The notes under the pieces are model-generated. The model searched no databases. It worked only from the letters and a program-made list of their open reading frames with translations, and had not been told where the DNA came from. 64,000 nt of DNA from Marsupella aquatica (lineage: Eukaryota > Marchantiophyta). Of this stretch, positions 20,741-32,560 are shown piece after piece. The position numbers were made by a program, and so were the translations under genes. Position 1 is the first letter of the stretch. Each line of letters starts with the position of its first letter. The stretch lies in NCBI GenBank assembly GCA_973895155.1, contig OZ316891.1, positions 31,558,001 through 31,622,000 on the forward strand. The letters are read 5' to 3'.

Positions 20741-21850
20741 CCAGATTGAAAGTTTTGATCGAAAGTGACTCGAAAGCAAACAAAGATCAATTTAAAGCAC
20801 GTGTATTTTGTCAGTTTTGCGAAGTTGAAGTGCAGATGGGCGAGGGCATACATGAGGAGAGAGGTGGCCCCTTGTTGGCTACTGTCTGCTCCCTAACCCC
20901 TAAAGACTGCTGTGTGATGCTACAATATTCAGATTGGGCAAACGGAGCCCCGCAAATTCACACGATATCGAAGTCAAGTAAAGAATAATTTTAAGCACAT
21001 GTATTCAGTAAATTTTGTAAAGATCTCAAAGGCAGATGGGAGAGGGAATACATAAGAAAAGGGTCCAAATTGGGACAGAACTCACAGTTGCCTCGGCAGG
21101 GTCCGATGTAGCGCTCCGCATCACCCGATGAGGGGAGAGACCTTGAGGCTGGTGAGATACCGGAGGGCTTAGAATTTACCCGAAGCCTTGGCGCAACAGG
21201 GAGGGTCTAAAGTTACTTTCGACAACGGGCTGAAGTCATTAGCTTCTACAAGTCACGAGATTGTCGTTGGTGCACTGGAGGTGCTCCGGTAGTATTGTGC
21301 AAGCATGGGATTGAACAGGGTATTTGGTAATGAACTGGTCAAGCCAGACCTAGTTCCCGCAGCGGGTCCGGATGGGTTGTCCTGCTATATTTCGGGTGGG
21401 GACGGTGCGGTTGGGTGAACACTTTTGCTGGTTAGTTTTGGTTTACCTCAACGGTCCCGATGTAAACAGGGGTTTCCTAAGGCCGAGATTTCAACACATG
21501 AAATGGGCTGAACAGTGGGTCAGGTATTGGTGGAGATCGACGGCCCACATTGTCCCTGATCGGACGGCAATGGCCTAACAATGAGGGACTCATGTGGCTT
21601 CTAAAGGAAGCCATGTCATAGACGGTCTGGATAGCTCCCACCTGGAATATCAACTGCCCACATCGACCATGGGCTGGCAAAAGACGGGGACTACCTAGGG
21701 ATCACACATTTTAAATTTTGACTGTTTCAAACAAGTTCAAAGAGAACAGAGGACAGCTTCGAGCAATTTTGAAATCTGCACATCCGAAACAAGTTCCAAG
21801 GTCTCGAATTCCTGCTGACAATTGTGCCACTTCGAGATTTCCTGGACTCA
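20741..21850. other. Intergenic, nothing recognised
   Basis: No coding, RNA or repeat signal that I could support in 1.1 kb after the PPR stop codon. Confidence 0.4.
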
Positions 21851-22584
21851 ATGGAGACGGCAGGAGGATCGACAAGTAGAGAAGTTCACAGAGCAATGAG
21901 GAGAGGCCAGACAGTGACGTTCGGTCCATTGTTTGGCTATATTGTCAATTTTGATGCCCCGAATGCTTATCCTAGGAAGTTTAATTACCTGGCCTGCACC
22001 GACATCAATGAGAAGAAGAATACTACGTGTTTGAAAACAGTTGAAGGACCTTACAAATGTAGGCTAACTCCATGGAGAAAGGATATTGGATGGACCAGTT
22101 TAGGTTTGATTTGTTTTTTGTTTTTTGTTGATTGCGGAGTTGCCAAAGATCCCCCCCCCCCCCCCCCCTTGCGTGCCATCGTGTTTGAAGCAGGAAGGGC
22201 CTTCCTGCAGAGTACGAGTGCAGGTGATTTCAGCTTGCTGGAGGAGGATGCGCAAGTCGCCATGGTTCAAGGCATTATCGACAAGATGCCGTTTGTTGAA
22301 TTGTGGTTTGTGTGCATGAGAATAATGTTGTAATCCAGCAATTGTCGTTTTTAAAGGAAGGAGTAGTTACTCCACATCGTACGCCTCACTCTCATCGGAA
22401 GTCTGGGTGCTCAAGGACTGCCCAAGATGATGTAGATTCTCATGGTCACAACACTATTCTGTCACCCACTCCTGGGGTAGTGTCTAGCAGCTCCTTCGAT
22501 CCTTCTGATTTTTATGCCTTGAAAGCTAGGGTGAAGGAAATGGAGTCCTCTCTGCAGTCGACAGAAATTGGTGAAATTGAGTAG
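21851..22584 (+). pseudogene. RPA1 C-terminal (OB-fold C)-like ORF, frameshifted
   Basis: The frame from ATG 21851 encodes YIVNFDAPNAYPRKFNYLAC followed by spaced Cys residues and a region ending EAGRAFLQSTSAGDFSLLEE. The aligned parts match the ORF at the right edge of the window (63.3-64 kb, minus). Both resemble the C-terminal OB fold of the large replication protein A subunit: a zinc-type Cys cluster after a (Y/F)xYxxC segment, then beta strands and an FxEAAExxL-like helix. The frame crosses 17 consecutive C (22151-22167), and near 22305 similarity to the homologue shifts frame into 22303-22584 (HENNVVIQQLSFLKEG, then a Ser/Pro-rich tail). It is probably a relic; the RPA link is weak similarity. 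Confidence 0.4.
22151..22167 (+). repeat. 17-base poly-C run
   Basis: Uninterrupted homopolymer inside the RPA1-C-like frame, read as a proline run. Length is error-prone in most sequencing chemistries, so the reading frame after it is unreliable. Confidence 0.85.
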
Positions 22585-23051
22585 AGCCTCCATTGAATTC
22601 AGCAAGCTTCGGGAATCAAAGTACTTCATGGCATAGAGTTCAGGCTGTGAACGTATGTTGAAGTTACTCACGTTTCAATGGGTTTTCATTTTGTGTTTTG
22701 ATGGTGTCTGTGCTGAAATTGAGAAATGTCCATCAGAAGGTATTAGTTTGGTGTTCTTACTGTTGTATTTCATTGTTGTTTGGGCCACGTTTTTCTACTT
22801 TAGCGATTAGTCTAACTTGCCTTGAAGACCGGCATCTCCGGCAGCGGCCGCCATAGCTACTGCCCAAAAATGTAACTGACCACCAATCTTTCAGGAGCAG
22901 ATAGCGCTTGTATTAGGCGAGCACATTCTGTGTTAGCTATGTTGCCAGGTCAGTACTTCCCATTGCTCATTGTAGTCTATGCTATGTATGGTGCCATAGC
23001 TGAACCTTCCCATTTCATATTGTCAATTTGCATCGAAGCTTGTTTTGAACT

Positions 23052-23832
23052 GTGCCGTTGCCTGTTACGATGTCACGCCCAGGGAGTCCCAAGTTGGAAG
23101 AGCGTCTCGCCATTGAGGGCTTCCATTACACAAAGGTGAAGGATGAGGTCAGGTATCACAGGTTCTCTGTCTATGCAATGGGCTCTTGTCGTCGAAAGTA
23201 TAAGTACGTAGGCAAGATGGAAAATCAGGTTCGGTTGCACTTTTTTGAGAAGCAAAATTGGGAGTTGTGGCGCAATCCTGCTTGGACTCTCACCGCAAGG
23301 GTCAAAGACATGTGGAATCTAAGGAAAATCTATGTTCGCTCTTGCATAAATACAAAGGCAAACCTAGCCTTCCCAGTCAGGCCATCGCCACCCAATCTTG
23401 GGGTTATGCCTTCATTTATAGAGTGTGTCACCTGACCTGCACATGCATGCCTTGGATTCTTTGTTGGATATTAAAGCATATTGTCAATTGAGATCTCTCA
23501 TTTGTAAGGTTGGGAGTAGTAACTTGCTTTCTGAGTGGCTTCCTTGTGTGTGTCACTCGGTTATTGCAATTGACAAAGAAATTGGCAATGAAGGGTACTT
23601 CTCACAATTGCACCTGAATGTGGCTTGTCATGCTTTGGGCCCAATTACAGCACAAAGGTTTGAAAATATGGATGAACCTACTAAGGGCATCCTTAGGAAG
23701 CATTCCGACCAGGTTGCCCTGTTGTGGGTGGAAGCCAGAGGTATTTACAAACAACATAAAACAGCAAATAGTAATAAGAAACAGAAAGTGGTAACAAGAA
23801 AGTGGGTGTTAATTTTTTTCAATTTTTTTTGA
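23052..23832 (+). pseudogene. Unknown ORF broken by a frameshift near 23430
   Basis: Two overlapping frames (23052-23435 and 23425-23832) each read as fluent protein. Switching frame near 23425-23435 gives one continuous sequence of about 255 residues: basic N-terminus with EGFHYTKVKDEVRYHRFSVY, a WNLRKIYVRS block, then HALDSLLDIKAYCQL and GILRKHSDQVALLWVEARGI. No known domain is recognised. It lies just after the RPA1-C-like ORF on the same strand, so both may be parts of one decayed gene or element. It ends in T-rich DNA (23810-23870). Confidence 0.35.
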
Positions 23833-25240
23833 AGTTTTTTTTTTTTCTTTCGACAACTTTTTTTTGCTAGCGCCCGGCGTTGGTAATAGCAACGCCCAAA
23901 GCTAGCCATAAAATGTTGTAAATATTGTTAACTTTTTTGGAAAATGATATTTTTTATGAGTTATTTTTAGATTATCATTTTTCCTGGTAACAATAACATT
24001 TTGTTGATAACACAAAATTTTTGTTGGTAACAGGAAACCTGTTTCCTATTTCTTGTCATAGGGCGAACTGGAGGCGGATATCCATGATGATTTGGATGGT
24101 CCAGACGAACTAGAATACGATTGTGCTCCTAAGCTTGTCCCAACACGTCGGGACCAGAATTGCCCCGACTTTAACAACCAACTTCTGGTTCTTGCCCGCT
24201 AGTAGCCTAGAGGCCAAGTGCACTTGAAACTCATCCTCCATGCCTACTTGGCTTGCCTCCCCAACGCAAGCTCCCTTGGGCAACTAAATGGGGCTTGGTT
24301 GCTGTTTCGGCAGGATTTGGCAAGCGAGCAAACTAGCCCCCGCAAACCCCAAGGATCCATGACACCCCTGGACCCAATTGAGATCAGGAGGATGTAGTCC
24401 TCCTTGAGAGATTTCCAACGCGGCCAAGAAGTCCTCCAACAGACTTCCCGTTGGGAAGTTATTGCCGTTTCCGTTCCTTTGGCGTATTCTCTTAGTGTTG
24501 CGATCATTGCGGCTCATGACTTTGGCTCGCCCTTAGCCCCCAAGGAGACACCATTCCCCTCATATATGCTTTTGGAGACCTGCCACCCCGGGACCTACTT
24601 TGGTCCCCAAATTTTGGCCCCCCATCTGGATCCCAACCCGCACGTCTGGGCGCGCCACAAACTGGCAATGCCCATAACTTTCTAGTTAGGCGTCCGTAAC
24701 TAAGCGGAGTGCCTTAGCCCATTGAGATTGGGCCGACCCAATGCTCATGCCTAGGCCCTCAGATCCCGTCATCACCTGGGACCACCGATCGGCCAAAACC
24801 GGATCGGACCATAACTCGTGCCCCCATAGTCCGTTGCCCATGGAGTGAACTCCATTGGCCTTGGCCCCAAGAGGAGCTCTTACTCAACCCTCAAAACTCA
24901 AAGGCCGTCCGGGGGTCCGGACGGTCGACCTTGAGTCCGGTCCTTTCCCCTTGACCCGATCAGCCCTCAGCTGGTCCAAGTCCTTAGTGTGTGTCACCAG
25001 CTTAGCGCCTTGCCTTCGCCAGTGCCACACCCCTTGCCCACAAGTCCCCCCATGCTAAGTCCTCCCCGAATGGCCGTTCCGGGCTTGGACCATAGGGGAG
25101 CTTGGCGTCAGAGTCAGCGACGCTGGAGCTAAGTGTTATGAAAGTTGAGTTTTGCGACTGCAAAAAATACAAAGGAAGGGTAAGGAGGGGAAATTGCGGA
25201 TATTAAGGGAAGGGGACATGATCTCACAAAATTGAGTTCA
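23833..25240. other. Intergenic, C-rich on + strand, probably retrotransposon debris
   Basis: No gene is recognised. The stretch from about 24100 is rich in CCCC and GGTCC-like words, with a skew like that of the minus-strand retrotransposon remnant next to it, so it may be part of a decayed LTR. I could not find its partner. Confidence 0.3.
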
Positions 25241-25244
25241 TAAA

Positions 25245-25799
25245 TCAAGCCATAGTAGTTGCATTATCCTTCCTGGTTGGTTTTGCCTCCACCCATTTAG
25301 TCACATAATCTGTGGCCAAGATGATGTACTTGTTTGTTTGGGGATCAGTCAATGGTTCCACGGGTCTAATGTAATCCATACCCCACTTCTCAAATTGTGC
25401 AAGGGGTAAAATACGGTGCAAGGTGCGTCTTATTGCCGCTCTTGGTCCTCTTGCTCTTTGACAAGGATCACATTGCTTGATGCACTGGTGAACATCCTTG
25501 TGCAATGTTGGCCACCAGCCGACATCTAAGATCTTCTTAGAAGTGGTCACTGATGCAAAATTTCCTCTGGCTTCTTCTCCATGCATGGCCTGTAGTACTC
25601 TTTTCACCTCCCCCTTTTCCAAACATTGTTGAACCCTTCCATCAATCTCGTGCCTATGTAGGATACCCTTGATGCACTGGTACTGAGCCATGCACCTTAC
25701 GCAAAAATACTGCTGATTGCTCTCTAATGAGTTGTGGTGCATCCCATGGCTCTCCAAACCCAAGAAACCCCCTAGCTTGATTCCGCGGCTTAGCGGCAT
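25245..25799 (-). pseudogene. Ty3/gypsy integrase fragment
   Basis: Frame encoding the end of an RNase H-integrase linker (YFCVRCMAQYQ, GILHRHEIDGRVQQCLEKGE), the HHCC zinc domain region (MHGEEARGNFAS, WWPTLHKDVHQCIKQCDPCQR) and the first catalytic block of the integrase core (FEKWGMDYIRPV ... YIILATDYVTKWVEAKPT). The second zinc-domain His is replaced by Asn (GNF for GHF or GHY). The frame stops before the second Asp. It is homologous to, but clearly diverged from, the intact gypsy integrase at 43 kb. Confidence 0.85.
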
Positions 25800-26599
25800 G
25801 GGACGCTGCTAACTCATTACTACTAACACAATTAACATTTTACACACATATACTGGACAGATCCTTCATCGGGTCATGGATACATAGCCGGCCTAATCTA
25901 GGCCTTCCCTTGTCTTCTTCTCTTTGTCTGCTTTAGGTATATTTGGATTCTGCCGCCAGAATGATCCCCATCTGGCTTGGGTAAGCCGCTAAGACCTCTC
26001 TCAGCTCGACACATCCAACTCTTACTACCTTGCTTACTCTCTTCTCTTGGTTGATGTGGGCAATCTTCAAACAAGTTAATGCGACACACAAATAGCAAAA
26101 TGACTCCTTCTGACTGAGTTATACCATGCACTTGCTATACAAATAGTACTTCTCATACACAAGATCTGCGAACTAAGCCGTAAGGCCAACTCTATTCATC
26201 TCTTAGGCATGAGGAGACATAAATATACACAAGGGTCACAGTATAACTAATCGAGAGCTCCTTTTACTACTTGATCTCAGCCTTGCTGGTGCACTAAAAA
26301 CTTGCTAAGGAAGAAGGCCCTTAACTCCCCGCAGCCCAGGTACTTATCCTGGTTGTGGATCCACCCAATTCCTTGCAGCGTAAGCCTAATCTATCCTAAT
26401 TGTAATCTATTTATGTACAGCGAGGCAGGAGCACATGTGTCGCTCTTACCAGTGGATCCGTAATCCCACAAGCTAAGTGTTAGGGCCGCCTCTTGGTTCT
26501 GATCCTAATTCTAAACTTGGAGATCTGAGCCCGCCCTGCCCACTCACGCCTCCTACCTCCACGTTTGCACTCCTTAAAAGGAGTGGCCCCCTACCACCG
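25800..26599. other. Spacer within the decayed minus-strand retrotransposon
   Basis: No frame of note; sits between the coiled-coil ORF and the integrase scrap where reverse transcriptase would be expected, so a large deletion is likely. Confidence 0.4.
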
Positions 26600-27414
26600 T
26601 CATGGCAATGATGGCTGATCCTCAATGGACACCCCCAACATTTCCTCCGCAGCCACTACCGTAGGTCCGTCTTCTGACAGATTACCTACCCCAGACCGAG
26701 TCAACTCTCCATCGGCCTGACTGGGTCCACCCTCGGCCTCGACCTCAGCATTGTCCACGGCCTCCAATACGGCTACGGCCTCCCCGGCCTGCTCTAGTGG
26801 AGGATCCGGTACCCCGGCTTCATCACTGAGCATTCCGGCTTTGGCCTTGCTATCCTCGTCTTTTAGGACAGTTGGATCCTCTGCCGTGCCCCTACCTGAG
26901 GTTGGTGCCGGGTTTACCTCCTCAGTCACAACGGCTTGAAAAGCCATATTACTCCCTGACCCAGAAGGTTTCTGCTTCTTCTTCTTCCCTGTTTCGGCAG
27001 CTGGTCCCTTCCCCTTGCCACTTACCTCCGGTACCGGGGCGAGTGTCTTGGCTTGTCCTTCGGCCAGTACTACTCCTGGCAACTTAGTTCCCACAATTGG
27101 AGTTGGACCTGAGGAAGCTAAACACTTAAATACTGCGGCTTGTTTCTTCAGCCGTTCCGTTTGGTTATCGGCCCGCCGCTGTAAGTTCTCCATCTTCCGC
27201 GTGCTTTCCTCCAACTCCTCCTGCACTTCATCCAGGTCCTTGCGCGCCTCCTCCAGCTCCTTCTGGGCTTCTTCCAGCTCTTTCTGGGCTTCTTCCAATT
27301 CCTTCTTCAAGGTAGCCCTCTCCTCCTGGGTTGCTCTTAGCTCCTTGTCTAGCTCCGTTACGACCTCAGACTCCATTTTATTCATCTTGGCATAAGTCTG
27401 GTCGAGCTGGTCGT
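26600..27414 (-). pseudogene. Coiled-coil ORF, C-terminal half, split by a solo LTR
   Basis: Long heptad-rich coiled coil (ELEEAQKELEEAQKELEEAR) followed by an Ala/Gly/Pro/Glu-rich tail and a stop at 26600. The frame is open leftward from the insertion point at 27414. Together with 29797-30416 it formed one protein of about 470 residues. It lies downstream of the gag-like sequence on the same strand, so it is read as part of the gag region of a decayed LTR retrotransposon; a captured host coiled-coil gene is possible. Confidence 0.55.
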
Positions 27415-27419
27415 CTTTC

Positions 27420-29791
27420 TGTCACACGATTGACATGGGTCTTAACACCAAAAACGTCACCATGGGTGCCAAAACCACCTCCTTGTACCTGAGGATCACG
27501 AAGGGATGTTGTGAAGGCCAGTAAACACCAATTTATGCCCTTAACACCAGACTATCATAGCAAGACTCTGTCACACATCACCCAAGCTCAATCCCTAGGA
27601 ACCAAGGTTGGGAATCAGATCCTGTGCTCATGATAGTTCTAGTGAGAAGGGGTCTTCATATTGGGCCCGTACACACAGGGCCCAGCGCTATGGTGCGCAT
27701 ATGTCTATACATATGCTTACTGTCATAGGTATATTTCTATTCCGCCGCCGGAATGTACCCATAAACCAGTGACTCCTGACTGATTCCCGGCCTAGGGACT
27801 TCTAAGCCATTGCCCCACCACTCTGCCATTCCACTCTCAGCAATCAGAGCTGTGATAGCCCTCACCCAACCCACTTCAATGCACCCGGTACACCTCTCAG
27901 TGGCGCTGCTAGTCTCATCATACACTCAGATTGCCTCACACACACACACACATCCATGAGAGAAATGAGGCCTGAGAGGAAAACTCAGTTAGATTCAAAG
28001 ATGTGCACAATAGTTCACTAAGAACACTTGATCCGAACAATAGGCCTGAAGGCTGTCTCCTCCAGATTGTGACGTGCTTGCCATGCAAGCTCAATCCTGA
28101 ACCTAAGCCTGGCTCACTCCAGATTGCGACGGCAGATTGGACTCAAACCAATCCTGTACTTGCCTTGCAAACTCAATCCTGAACTCAACCTCCTTCACTG
28201 CACTTCATTCTTGGGGGCACATACAGATCTCACACCTCCAATTCAGAACGTCAAGTTACGCATGCATAGTTGACTCGACTTCAAAGCTGGTACCAGGCCT
28301 AACGACGATCTATCCCAGACTGCAATGAGGCCCGACCTCACGCTTGCCCTGCAAGCTCAGCTCTGGCCATAAATCCCTTAGTGCTCTCCACCAGACAAAG
28401 GCCGGGACTCCCCATGGATCACATAGCCTTGCCAGACTGAACTGTAAATGCTCCTCCTACTGCCCCTCAATCAGTATCTCAGCCTCCCTAATGTGCTCAC
28501 CACAAATCAAATTGACATCCTCCCCACAGTTTACAATCACCAATACATCACCTATCACCAAGGCTCTGTATCGGGGGAAAAGAACCCAGTTGTGTTGTCC
28601 ACTAGAAAGAGCCACAATCCAGCTCGCAAACCTAGCAACCTGTTGCTGTGAAGCTTGGCTGATTACTCCTTGAGTAATAGCACAACCAAGCTCTCCCCAA
28701 CATGCAGCGTCCAAGTCCAGCCTTACTTGCACAGAGCTCCTCCCTGCTGCTCAGTCTAAGTGAGATCACACAACTGAAGTCCCCCCCCCCCTTGCCTCTA
28801 CCGGGGGGCTGCTCTATCTACTCTCATACTGAGCCCAAATGGGTGGACACTACGCTCCTGGAGCCCCATCCCAGCCCTAACAGAGCCACCACTATCTCTA
28901 ACTACTGAACCCTAACTCGCAACTTTATTTCTATCTCGAATTGGCTATGTACTTTGGATTTGGCCCTCCTCCATGGTTTTTGTGAGCTTGCGCCTCCTCT
29001 CCCGATTTCTCTATTCAACCATTTGCTGCGTGGATAGCAACGTTGGAAGCGGATTGAGCTCCTCTTTCCAACGAGGTCAATTATAGCCAATTTGGGCAAA
29101 TACAAAGAAAGTTATGGCCCCGCAACCGAGAGGGGGTACTCACTACTGCGCTAACCCGAGTTACATAGCTAACCCGAGTAGATCTAACCCATGGCCTCGG
29201 GCTATCCACTAACCTAGGCTAAGCTGAGCCCGAACCCGAACTTACCTATGCTAACCCAAGCCCGGCTAACCCGAGTTCAGTCTAACCCGAGATCAATCTA
29301 ATCCGAACCCGGGTTAAGCTGAAGCTGTGCTGACCTGAGCTAAGCTGAAGTTGAGCTTACCTGAGCTAAGCTGAAGCCGTTCTCACCTGAGCTAAGCTGA
29401 AGCCGTTCTCACCTAAGCTGAGCCGTGGTCGAGCTTAGGTTAACCCGAAACCGAAGCCGAATCCGCTAATTCCGGCCACAAGTTAACCCATCACACTAAT
29501 CAGGCCGTATCTTCCTTAATACACCTCCGTTTCTCGAGTGTTTTATATCGATTTTACTCACCTTGACCAGATCTTTCCAATGCTCTTTACAGATCCGGAT
29601 TTGGTGACATATTGAAAGAGATATGGTCGCCGACCACCCGCAACATAGCTTTTATTTCCCTACTCTTAACGCCATGATTGCCCTTATTCTTGCCATCTTG
29701 CTAATTGTTATGCGGTATCAATAACTACTCCTTGCATACAACAACCTAGTTACTCAGATTATAGAATAAGGACCATGTCATCGGCGTCACA
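27420..29791 (-). mobile_element. Solo LTR (family A, copy 2), 2,372 bp, inverted relative to copy 1
   Basis: Reverse complement of 1616-4016 with the same TG...CA ends and its own perfect 5 bp target duplication CTTTC (27415-27419 and 29792-29796). No internal retrotransposon sequence of this family lies next to it. It carries the same CTCGGGTTAG-type tract (about 29135-29490) and the same 91-codon frame (28457-28732). A longer C run near 28780 is one of the length differences from copy 1. Confidence 0.9.
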
Positions 29792-29796
29792 CTTTC

Positions 29797-30416
29797 TCCC
29801 GCAGGTCGGCCTTGAAGCTGGCCGTCAGGGATGCAAGCTCCTGTTGCAGCACAATAATCCCTTGATAGGCTTTCTTTAACTCGGCTTCCTTCTGCTCAAG
29901 GGCTCCGCGGATATCCTCGAGTTCCCCCTTCAACGCCCTCTCCTTTTGCTGGGTCTCCGCCATGGCCCGATTGTTGGCTGCTAGGTGGGCCTCCTCTGCG
30001 TCCCTTAGCTTCTGTTTCCACTTCTCCCTTTCCTTGACTGCGTCGGCTAACTCACCTTGGGTCCGAGTCAGTTTATCTTTGATAATCTGATTAGCAGACT
30101 GAGCGGTATCCAATTGCCCTTGCATGATGTTTAGCTCATGCCGCTTAATCCGCAGCTCATCTTGGGCTTTCTTGGCCGCCCTCAGGTCTTCTACCTTGGC
30201 TTCCCTTTCCCTAAGCCGACGGATGATCTCGTCCTTCTTGCTTCTCTCCAAAGCCACCGCTTCTTCTAATCGGCGCTTCTCCAACATCTCTCTCTGGAAA
30301 AAGGGTCCTTGTTCCAACTCCTCCCCAAAGATGTTGAGCGCAAGTTCCCCACACATCTCTCCGTACTCCATGGCTCTATCTTTAGCATATGAGGAGTAAG
30401 TAGAAGTCATCGGCAT
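29797..30416 (-). pseudogene. Coiled-coil ORF, N-terminal half
   Basis: About 205 codons of charged helix (EKRRLEEAVALERSKKDEII, AELKKAYQGIIVLQQELASL) running into the LTR, where it stops after 1-2 codons. Skipping the LTR plus one CTTTC copy carries the frame on into the coiled coil at 27414. Upstream (30417-30600) the frame is closed by stops. Confidence 0.55.
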
Positions 30417-30604
30417 TAACCACCGCGACCTCTGTTCCCAAGACGCCTTGCAGATCTCTTCAATCGTGGCTAGAGGGTTGCTTCTTTTTTTGGCAAGTTG
30501 CCTGATGTCCTCTGGCCAATCTCCTCCTGGTAAATCTTTCTCCCTAGCCAGGGCTGCCCTCTCCTCTTCCTTGAGTCGCTCCTGAAACTCTTATGCCGTC
30601 TATT

Positions 30605-31672
30605 CTATGTCGTCAAAGCTTGGGGGAGCGACATCTGGTGGGGGAGACTCGGGGCTACTCTGTTGGGTGGGTCCCCTCTAACTACTCTGGGAAGCGTGGG
30701 GATGAACCGGCCACAGGTCCTTACTCCTGGAACATGATGGTCCAACCCGTAGCCAGAGTCGTCATTGTCGTAGTCTTCTACCGGCTCCTCCGTTGCTTGG
30801 ACTACCGGCTTCCCCCTCTGTTCTCCTGGTCTTGTCGTGAAAAAGGCCTCACAGCTCACGGGCCATGGTTCCTCCTCCGGCTTCCAGGCTGTCTTCTCCC
30901 TCAGTGTACCGCGGGCAGGAGCCTTAGGCTATTCTGCCTCAAATTCGGGGCTTGAGGCTCCCACATACATTCAAATTCCCGGCTCGTGTTCCGGCCTCCT
31001 CTTCTCCTTGGCCCCGGTAAAGGGGTTTTCCCTGGTAAGTCGGCTTAGGCCGACCTCTGGGGAAGTGTCCTGTACTGGTGGCATTGCTGTTGCCGTCCTC
31101 TTCTCCTTCTCCAGCAATTTCAGTAGATTCTGCATGCCTGGTTGCTGCATCGGCAAGTCTTCTTTCCTTGGCCGAAACACCTGCTTGATCGTAGGACTGG
31201 CAGGCTGGTTGGGTTTCTCTACTGCCGGCCTCTATTCCGGAACTTCCTCTGGTGCCCTTGCCTGCAGGGAAAGTACTGGGGCAAAGATCTGACTTCGGGC
31301 ATATCGACACAACAACGGCATGTGATAGCCAAGCCGGGACACGCTTCCCATGCCGATCACCTGCTGTTCGGACTCCTTCAAGATCTTCTTCAATTGGTTG
31401 AGGAGGTACCCGTTGTAGTCTCGGCTTGGGTCTGGCCTCTCTACCAGGTAGACCTGTGCCTTGCCGATCTCTGCCCTCGGCAAGTTGCAATGCATAGTCA
31501 CCCGCAAGAAATCGGTCATCTCTCCAATGTGCGGGTTGGTGCAGGTGTTCCGGAAGAAACCATTTTTTGTTGATGGCCCTAGGAACGACCGGAACTCCTT
31601 GTCTGGCAAGGTCTTCCTAGTATCGACCTTGGTCTTATTGCCCATTGGCAAGCCAAACACTTCGGCAATCAC
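30605..31672 (-). pseudogene. Gag-like retrotransposon ORF, decayed by frameshifts
   Basis: Reading on the minus strand from 31672: VIAEVFGLPMGNKTKVDTRK, FLRVTMHCNLPRAEIGK and a LLCRYARSQIFAPV block, the style of the conserved N-terminal domain seen in gag/ORF1 of several plant gypsy-type elements. It shifts frame near 31230 into an Arg/Lys/Pro-rich part (31180-30971) and again into 30859-30605, which has an acidic VEDYDNDDSGYG segment. Several stops and shifts make it non-functional. Assignment to a named lineage is not possible from sight. Confidence 0.5.
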
Positions 31673-31689
31673 TCGGGGAGTGAGATAGA

Positions 31690-32269
31690 AATCTCGGGGG
31701 GGTCACTGTATGTAGGGCTCTACATCACGTGTGACGTTTTAGGGTCTGGACCCCCTAACTTTAAAGTGAATTTTTTTTCCCCCACTCCCTTACTTTCTGA
31801 AAAGCGACCATTTTTTGAATTGGTTACCCCTATAAAACTTTTTGGAAAGTTTTATGATGATTTAAAAAATGCCTATTAAGGAAAGTAAAGTACCTTAATA
31901 GTGTAGAGCCAATTGTACAAATTGATGCGCATGTCCAATACATTCAATGAATTTACATCATGAAGCTAAATATCTTGTAAATTGCATTCATCATCACCCA
32001 ACAACTTGTAGTTTTCATTCTTGAATAGTGAAGCATGGTAGTTTTCACTCTTGAATAGTGAAGCATGGTAGTTTTCACTCTTGAATAGTGAAGCATGGTG
32101 GGTGCCAGATACTATGAATAGGTAACCGAACATCATAGGTTGCCTATTCAAGGCATCGGTACTCTACCTTGTTTCACAAACTCCCGCATGATGATGTCCA
32201 CATCTCTACCTTCCTTCACATACTCATGCATGATGATGTCCACATGGTGGAGGGGAATTCACTAGTAGA
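31690..32269. other. Spacer between retrotransposon remnant and CACTA left end
   Basis: No gene. Contains two small tandem repeat arrays (32008-32097 and 32163-32246). Confidence 0.5.
32008..32097 (+). repeat. 30 bp unit x3
   Basis: Three head-to-tail copies of GTAGTTTTCAYTCTTGAATA... at 32008, 32038 and 32068; the last two are identical and the first differs by one base. A second array follows: a 42 bp unit twice at 32163-32204 and 32205-32246. Confidence 0.9.
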
Positions 32270-32560
32270 AACCGGGGGGTATTTAGACCCCATTAAACAA
32301 CTATTCAGTACCGTATAGGACTTGGAAACGACTGGGAAGGACTCCAGTCCTTTATAGGACTATGAATCGTATATTTTGTTACTATAATCAACTGAGTCCT
32401 TTATAGAACTGGTTTATAAGTCGTTTTATAGACTGGATTTTCAGTCTATTGTAGTCTTTGTGTGGGTAGGTTTGGTGAGTCTTTTTCAGTCTTTTATGGG
32501 CTGCGATGGTGAGTCGTTGGGAACGACTCAAAAGGTTATGGAGGGTAGTCTTTAAGTATA
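32270..32560 (+). repeat. CACTA left TIR and subterminal repeats
   Basis: After the CACTAGTAGAAACCGGGG terminus, short direct and inverted copies of AGTCCTTTATAGGACT-like words (AGTCCTTTATAG, AGTCGTTTTATAGACT, AGTCTTTTATGG, GAACGACTC) fill about 300 bp. In En/Spm-type elements such subterminal repeats are the binding sites of the TnpA protein. Confidence 0.75.

Noticed and set aside
21090-21300. Possible structured RNA after the PPR gene
   Set aside because: GC-rich with some inverted words, but no recognisable tRNA, snRNA or 5S rRNA box.
32008-32097. CRISPR-like array
   Set aside because: Direct tandem repeat with no spacers, in a plant genome.
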